DNA of 21,299 nucleotides from JBEKTY01 sp049515555. Lineage in GTDB: Bacteria; Planctomycetota; Planctomycetia; Pirellulales; Thermoguttaceae. The notes under the pieces were generated by a model. The model was not told the origin of the DNA and made no database searches. It saw only the letters and a list, made by a program, of their open reading frames with translations. Every line of letters begins with the position of its first letter. Within the stretch, counting starts at the first letter, position 1. The stretch is taken from positions 1 to 21,299 of the forward strand of contig JBEKTY010000174.1 in assembly GCA_049515555.1 (NCBI GenBank), given 5' to 3'. Positions 17,192-21,299 of this stretch are shown here, piece after piece. The translations under genes were made by a program, and so were the position numbers.

Positions 17192-17812
17192 CTACGCCGC
17201 AGCCACCGCCGGCCCTTCGCCTTGGAACCGCTGCCAGGCCGATTTCAGTTCCTTCCGGATCTGCGAAATGCGGCCGTCGCAGACGCCGAATCGCTTGGCC
17301 GCCGCCCGCGTAGTCTCGCCCGCGGCCAGCACCTTGGCGACCTTCCGCAGCTTGACGGGCAGCGACCGCAGCCACGCTGAGAAGTCCATCCGGCAGGCAG
17401 CGATCTCGGCCGGACCGGCGTGGCGGTCCTCGACGAGGATTTCCTGCCAGGCGTTCTCCTCCTCGTCGAACTTGTCGAGCCGTTGCAGGCGGATGCCTTT
17501 CATCTTCTGGGCGTACTCGCTCGACACGTCCCGGACATTGAGCTTGCTACCGACCTTCCGGCCGTCGCGGACCTGGGCCACGGCGTAGCGGGCCAGCACG
17601 CTCGGATAGGCGATTGCGGTCTTCTTCAGCTCGACGAGCCGGACGAAAGCTTTCAGAGCATTGCAGACGACTTCCTGGATGGCTTCCTGCCGGGCTTCGG
17701 GGGCGAGGTGTCGGAAACTGACGCGGGCATGGGCCGTGATGGCCGGCAGCATGGCCAGGAAGGCTTGGTGCCAGGGCTTCCGGCGGCGAACGGACCGAAC
17801 ACGTGCGAGCAT
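17192..17812 (-). CDS. Sigma-70-like / helix-turn-helix regulatory protein
   Basis: 206 residues from the ATG at 17812, chosen over the upstream in-frame ATG at 17884 because AAGGAG lies 7 bases before it. Residues 35-62 (LAPEARQEAIQEVVCNALKAFVRLVE) resemble the helical region 2 of ECF sigma factors (xxxDAxQEVxxxAxxxF). Residues about 150-192 (SLPVKLRKVAKVLAAG, then AAAKRFGVCDGRISQIRKEL) resemble region 4 with a helix-turn-helix. The middle part (DEEENAWQEI) is acidic. It could direct RNA polymerase to a small regulon or simply bind DNA; no anti-sigma gene is next to it. It ends convergent with the kinase gene. Confidence 0.6.
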   Translation of the reverse strand: MLARVRSVRRRKPWHQAFLAMLPAITAHARVSFRHLAPEARQEAIQEVVCNALKAFVRLVELKKTAIAYPSVLARYAVAQVRDGRKVGSKLNVRDVSSEYAQKMKGIRLQRLDKFDEEENAWQEILVEDRHAGPAEIAACRMDFSAWLRSLPVKLRKVAKVLAAGETTRAAAKRFGVCDGRISQIRKELKSAWQRFQGEGPAVAAA

Positions 17813-17832
17813 CGGCGATCTCCTTGGGGTTA

Positions 17833-17853
17833 GACCGCCCATGCAGGGCGGTC
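17833..17853 (-). promoter_or_regulatory. Leader hairpin just upstream of the sigma-like gene
   Basis: Arms GACCGCCC and GGGCGGTC, loop of 5. On the minus strand it ends about 8 bases before the AAGGAG of the downstream gene, so it could influence initiation or act as an operator. Its GCAGGGCGG core also occurs in the inverted repeat at the other end of the gene (17165-17173). Confidence 0.4.
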
Positions 17854-17922
17854 GTGTCGGGTAACACGATCCGCCCCGCACCACGCGAGGCAGAAATAGA
17901 AGCCGGCGGAGGCCGGCGAGGG

Positions 17923-17946
17923 CTGGGCAGAGTGCCCAGTTATAAT
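17923..17946 (+). promoter_or_regulatory. Consensus -10 box preceded by a palindrome
   Basis: TATAAT at 17941-17946 directly follows an inverted repeat CTGGGCA (17923-17929) / TGCCCAG (17933-17939) that occupies the spacer region. No good -35 is seen, so a bound protein may set activity. No plus-strand gene starts until 18353. Apart from this and the palindrome at 18091, the 540 bases 17813-18352 show nothing I can call; a minus-strand 103-codon open frame at 18017-18328 has no recognisable content. Confidence 0.4.
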
Positions 17947-18090
17947 GCCGCGGATTCGGCGGCTTTTCGACGATCTAAGCGGGTTGGAGGGCAGGTTCTG
18001 AGGGCTAAGCTAGTCCTCATGTTTTAATGCCGGAAAAAACGCCGTTGTTGACGTGGAGATGCCCGGGGAGCAGCGTGAAGGTCCGGGGTG

Positions 18091-18112
18091 ATTTTGCAGA
18101 TATCTGCAAAAT
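18091..18112. promoter_or_regulatory. Perfect 22-bp palindrome
   Basis: Half-site ATTTTGCAGAT followed at once by its exact reverse complement. It is AT-rich in a GC-rich region and lies 240 bases upstream of the hydrolase. It could be the operator of a dimeric regulator. As RNA it could form a 9-bp stem with an ATAT loop, but no T-tract follows. Confidence 0.5.
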
Positions 18113-18352
18113 GTATGGCCGGTGCTCCGGGCCGAATTGCTGCCTGGGGTTGTACGCGATCTGACCAAGCCCTGGATTATTCGGGCGACCTGCCACCGTC
18201 GCCGCTTGCCAGCATTGCCCACGCCAAACTAATTCTGTAGACAAGAATGAGTTGTAGGCGTTAGGTTGGATGACTCCCACACGGATGATATCATGCGTAA
18301 CGGTGGCCATGAGCCACAAGGAACACACCGTGTAGGACTGGTATAACTACAA

Positions 18353-19357
18353 ATGTCGGCTTCATTGCACTCAGCGAAGCCCATGACCCACGTCACTTAT
18401 TTTCTTCTTAATGCCATGCTAGCGATCTCCTGGAAAACGATCGTCCTGTTGACCGTCCTTTCGACCTTGTGTGCGGTGGGAGCTGTTCCTGCTTCTACGA
18501 AGATGCAGATCGTCGAACAGAGGGCCTTACCCGGCGGATTGGTCCGTGAGAAATTGAGGTTTCCGGGGTTCGACCCGGATGAAGCCGTGCCCGCAATTGC
18601 CATTCATCCGGCTACGGGCGGGCCGTTTCCGGTGTGTATCGTCCTCCATTACTTTCGCGGCGCGAAAGAGAGCCTAGAGCCATGGTGCCGCGATCTGGCC
18701 GCTCGGGGCGTCTTCGCCATCGCCATCGATGCTCATCTCCATGGCGAGAGATCCGTCGCCGGAGTTTTTCACGGCGACAAAATCGCTTCCCTGGGCGAGG
18801 AGTACAGCATCTGGGTACATCAGACCTCCATCGCCCGTACAGCCAAGGACATCCCCGTGATCCTTGACGCGTTGGCTCTTCGCCCCGACGTCGATGTCTC
18901 GCGGGTGGCGGCGACGGGGATGTCAATGGGAGGCAGTACGGCCATGGTTCTGGCTTGGCAGGAACCCCGCGTCCGTGTCGTGGCGAGCATCGTCGGGGCA
19001 GTCGACTTTTGCTGGGACGTGACAAAGACCCGGCCGGGCCCTGAGCAAGAATCACGGAAGGCTTCCTACAGTCCCCGTGTCCGCGAACTAGTCGGCTCGA
19101 TCGATCCGAGGCCCCGCTTGGAGCGAATACCTCCGAAGGCCTTGTTCGTCGCCAGCGGTGGACGCGACGAGTACATTGACATCGAGTCGGTGCGTCGTTT
19201 CGTGGCGGATATCGAACCCCTTTATCGGCACACCCCGGGCCACCTGCATTTCTCACAATTCCCCGAGGTAGGACACGGCGTAACTGCGGCTATGTGGAGA
19301 GAGGCCCAGGACTGGATTGTGCACAGCCTGGAAGATCAGCCGCGGGGCAACAAGTAA
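18353..19357 (+). CDS. Secreted alpha/beta hydrolase (dienelactone hydrolase/acetyl-esterase-like)
   Basis: 334 residues. A hydrophobic signal segment at about residues 22-46 (MLAISWKTIVLLTVLSTLCA) predicts export. The fold is shown by the VCIVLHYFRGAKES segment (oxyanion region), the nucleophile elbow GMSMGG with Ser191, Asp272 in SGGRDEYID and His308 in VGHGV, giving a complete Ser-Asp-His triad in the right order. The substrate is probably an ester or peptide; it is not defined by the sequence. Start uncertain: 18353 lacks a clear ribosome-binding site, and ATGs at 18383 and 18416 would give a more typical signal peptide. It stands alone, with no gene cotranscribed closely on either side. 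Confidence 0.85.
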   Translation: MSASLHSAKPMTHVTYFLLNAMLAISWKTIVLLTVLSTLCAVGAVPASTKMQIVEQRALPGGLVREKLRFPGFDPDEAVPAIAIHPATGGPFPVCIVLHYFRGAKESLEPWCRDLAARGVFAIAIDAHLHGERSVAGVFHGDKIASLGEEYSIWVHQTSIARTAKDIPVILDALALRPDVDVSRVAATGMSMGGSTAMVLAWQEPRVRVVASIVGAVDFCWDVTKTRPGPEQESRKASYSPRVRELVGSIDPRPRLERIPPKALFVASGGRDEYIDIESVRRFVADIEPLYRHTPGHLHFSQFPEVGHGVTAAMWREAQDWIVHSLEDQPRGNK

Positions 19358-19541
19358 TGGCTTTTGCAATGTCTTTCTCGAACAATTCATGAAACGACTG
19401 TATTTTGGGAAAGCTCAGTGGGACGTGTTGGCGACTATGCCCCCGACCGGTCTTGCCCCGCCTCGTCGGTGAAAATGTCGGCTGGGGAGGTATGCGTCCT
19501 ACGAGCCTTACGGACTACGGCCAAACCGAAGGAGATCGAGC

Positions 19542-20006
19542 GTGTGTTTCTGCCTCTACGTCGGCTCGAATCAACCGCCGGCTCTTGCCCGGTATGAGGA
19601 AAGGCCCGGCCACGTTAACGGCTATCCGGTCGAGGCCGACCACCCGCAGGCCGCCGAGATACGGCAACACTTCACGCTGCCAGAGGTGGCCAGCCTCGGT
19701 GCGGCCGAAGGTTGCGGATGCGGCTTTCTTCATCGCACCATGGACCAGAACTGGCTGACGGAAGAGTCGATTCGAGAGAATTGGATGCCTTCCGAAACAG
19801 ACCGGCAGAACCGCAGAGAACTATATGAACTGGTGGCGTCGCAGGTCGCTGAGTTCGGCTTGGTCGAGTTGTACGGTTGCTGGAATGACGATGAGGGGGA
19901 AGCAACAGAGCGAGAGGAAGAGATCACGCTGGAGCAAGTGCTCGACGTGTACTTCTGGTTCCGTCACCGGGTTCTTTACCGTGTTCGTGAGGCAAACCAA
20001 GAGTAA
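19542..20006 (+). CDS. Conserved-looking small protein with CGCGF motif, function unknown
   Basis: 154 residues starting at GTG (MCFCLYVGSNQPP) with AAGGAG 7-8 bases upstream. The Cys-rich start and the central EGCGCGFLHR (Cys58, Cys60) look like conserved features of uncharacterised bacterial proteins that begin MCxCLY; the cysteines may bind metal, which is inference. The C-terminal half is acidic and helical (EATEREEEITLEQVLDVYFW). No signal peptide, so cytoplasmic. It follows the hydrolase by 184 bases of plain sequence and converges on the nuclease-like gene, with 199 bases between their ends and no clear terminator. Confidence 0.75.
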   Translation: MCFCLYVGSNQPPALARYEERPGHVNGYPVEADHPQAAEIRQHFTLPEVASLGAAEGCGCGFLHRTMDQNWLTEESIRENWMPSETDRQNRRELYELVASQVAEFGLVELYGCWNDDEGEATEREEEITLEQVLDVYFWFRHRVLYRVREANQE

Positions 20007-20205
20007 GGGCGTGGGGGTGAAGCCAGACCCTTTTGCCGTGTCAACTAACGCCGACCAAATGGAAACACCCTCCCCAAACCTGCGGTCTGGAGCGGGCACT
20101 CCTTGTACTGCCGAAGGGGCCAAGCTGATCGGCAAACACCGGCAATCCCTCGATCTTGATCTCGCCCCGGCCAATGCCCGAGTAGGTTTCATTTTCGTTT
20201 GCCAC

Positions 20206-20769
20206 CTAGCGTTCTTCTCGTCTGTAGTCGAACGATTTCGTACACAAGACTTGTTGGTCTGCGTCTAGCTGCTGGCCTTCGCCAAACCAGATACCGGTTG
20301 CCATTAGGACGCCATGAGACGGTTTCGTGGGCCACGCTCCGACTTCGAGAAACAGCCCTAACTGATAGTGGTAATTCATTGATCGACGATGATAGTCGGT
20401 CGTGAAGATTCGTAGCTTCGTCAAGTCAATATCGCGGCTTGTGGTGTTAGTTGTCTTCTTGACCTCAATTACCAGAAGGTTGTGAGGTTGAAAGCGTTTG
20501 GTCCGGTGATGAACGATGATGTCGGGATATACGGAGTCTTCTTCAGATTCCCTTAACGGCTCCAAGTCCTTTACGAGCTTCTTGTGGTCATGGCCGTCCC
20601 TATTGTACTCGCAATCAACATCCCAGCCTGAAAACCGGCGGACCATGTAATATGCCAGCCAGTGGGTGATTGCTCGCTCACTGGCGTTTATCCGAAAGAG
20701 CATCTCATCACGGTCGAATAATGTGGCAATGCTGTTAATCGTTCGTTGTTGAATGCTTTGCGGCTTCAT
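20206..20769 (-). CDS. PD-(D/E)xK nuclease-like protein
   Basis: 187 residues. The motif YPDIIVHHR (Asp83) followed 17 residues later by LLVIEVKKT (Glu102, Lys104) is the PD-(D/E)xK nuclease signature. An N-terminal block ERAITHWLAYYMV ... GWDVDCEYNRDG matches a family of small uncharacterised proteins. It could be a stand-alone restriction-like or repair nuclease; no methylase or specificity gene is in the window. AAAGGA lies 6-7 bases before the ATG. Base composition is visibly less GC-rich than the surrounding genes, which suggests transfer. The ATG overlaps the stop of a short upstream frame (ATGA). Confidence 0.75.
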   Translation of the reverse strand: MKPQSIQQRTINSIATLFDRDEMLFRINASERAITHWLAYYMVRRFSGWDVDCEYNRDGHDHKKLVKDLEPLRESEEDSVYPDIIVHHRTKRFQPHNLLVIEVKKTTNTTSRDIDLTKLRIFTTDYHRRSMNYHYQLGLFLEVGAWPTKPSHGVLMATGIWFGEGQQLDADQQVLCTKSFDYRREER

Positions 20770-20957
20770 CGTTCTTCCTTTCCGTCAAACGCTACGTTGG
20801 ACTTCTGATACACCACCACCCTCACGTCCATCGGATATCGCTTGCCTGGGCGACGACGCGGCGTTGCTCGGGAAATAGCGGTCGATTCCAGCATCGCGAG
20901 CCCATTTGCTGCCAAACAACGCCGATTGTAGTCCCGCCGGACGGCGCCCACAAGCAA
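20766..20957 (-). CDS. Possible short ORF overlapping the nuclease start
   Basis: Up to 63 codons, basic (ATPRRRPGKRYPMDVRVVVY), ending FDGKEER with its TGA inside the ATGA that starts the nuclease gene. The overlap is the only argument for it; the start is unclear (also possible at 20894 or 20831), there is no domain, and the frame could be open by chance. The remaining bases to about 21190 show no gene I can support. Confidence 0.2.
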   Translation of the reverse strand: MLVGAVRRDYNRRCLAANGLAMLESTAISRATPRRRPGKRYPMDVRVVVYQKSNVAFDGKEER

Positions 20958-21190
20958 CCCACAGCCGAGAGATTCGAGCGGTTCGAGCCGATTTTCGACG
21001 CCAGGTAGGGTTTCGTGGCGAACACGAATTTCATCACAAAAACAAAGTCACGCGGCTGCAACGCGACTGCCGGTCGAGGATCTGGGCTTTCGCCCGATCG
21101 CGGCAGCCAACGCCGGTTGCTGGCCGTCCCAGAAAAATCGTGATCGCTTGGCCGTGATCTGACCAAGCCTGCTGGTATCCTTAGTTGCTG

Positions 21191-21219
21191 TTAAGAAATA
21201 ACTTAGCCATTGGTATAAT
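21191..21219 (+). promoter_or_regulatory. Sigma-70-type promoter for the gene at the window end
   Basis: TATAAT at 21214-21219 with a weak -35, TTAAGA at 21191-21196, spaced 17 bases. The surrounding bases are AT-rich. The predicted start of transcription lies about 30 bases before the ATG at 21255. Confidence 0.55.
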
Positions 21220-21254
21220 CTGCCTGTTCCGCTTCCACGGATGGGGAGATGGTC

Positions 21255-21299
21255 ATGGCAGACCCAGAGCGCAAGCGAATCCACCGCTGTCGGTGCCGA
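21255..21299 (+). CDS. Start of a gene cut by the window end
   Basis: 15 codons, MADPERKRIHRCRCR, with GGGAG 6-8 bases before the ATG and a promoter at the right distance. Very basic, with two Cys; this could be the beginning of a DNA-binding protein, but too little is visible to name it. Confidence 0.55.
   Translation, partial: MADPERKRIHRCRCR

Noticed and set aside
18017..18328. 103-codon minus-strand open frame
   Set aside because: No ribosome-binding site, domain or conserved-looking segment; it also crosses the 22-bp palindrome.
20822..21166. 114-codon minus-strand open frame
   Set aside because: Biased, motif-free composition and no start signals; probably chance.
18158..21169. 14-bp direct match GATCTGACCAAGCC at 18158 and 21156
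   Set aside because: One match of this length is expected by chance in a window this size, and the flanks do not match, so it is not called an attachment site or transposon end.

Overview
The window looks like a chromosomal segment of a high-GC member of the Planctomycetota. The reasons are the FEPLEDRRLLS motif near the N-terminus of a giant surface protein, cadherin/Ig-like and beta-helix repeat proteins thousands of residues long, and a serine/threonine kinase of the planctomycete type with a C-terminal pair of formylglycine-generating-enzyme-like (FGE-sulfatase) domains. The family within the phylum cannot be resolved from this sequence. All homology statements come from reading motifs, not from a search.

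Bases 1-11721 (+ strand) hold two neighbouring, paralogous, very large exported proteins. Each ends in a helical region, a calpain-like (family C2) cysteine-peptidase domain with a recognisable Cys/His/Asn triad, and an Ala/Pro-rich tail. The first is cut off by the window start. The second is broken into two frames near 5250, where part of an IPT/TIG domain is missing. Its parts are two beta-helix domains, two IPT/TIG domains, about seven Ig-like repeats (three nearly identical 303-bp units), more Ig-like domains and the peptidase. A small beta module with the pattern I-x-I-x-G/S-E ... GH..G occurs four times across the pair.

Bases 11722-12223 hold only a decayed gene remnant and a terminator. 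On the minus strand from 13188 to 12224 is a compact three-gene operon: a small lipoprotein, a DUF4230-like membrane-anchored protein, and a 45-residue single-span basic membrane protein whose start overlaps the stop before it. It ends at a strong hairpin. Divergent from it is the 1221-residue receptor kinase (13345-17010): cytoplasmic kinase, one membrane span, and two extracellular FGE-like domains. The C-terminal ends of the two FGE domains differ in a way that resembles diversified variable regions, and the second carries an in-frame 32-residue duplication.

From 17011 to the end the content is mixed: a minus-strand sigma-like/HTH regulator bracketed by related inverted repeats, a 540-base gap with a consensus -10 box beside a palindrome and a separate perfect 22-bp palindrome, a secreted alpha/beta hydrolase, a small CGCGF-motif protein of unknown function, a lower-GC PD-(D/E)xK nuclease-like gene on the minus strand, and a promoter followed by the first 15 codons of a gene leaving the window.

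The strongest candidate for something new is the kinase locus: a membrane kinase whose two paired sensor-like ectodomains may be variable at their ends, set divergently from a lipoprotein/DUF4230/small-protein operon. No reverse transcriptase or template repeat is visible here, so that idea stays a hypothesis.
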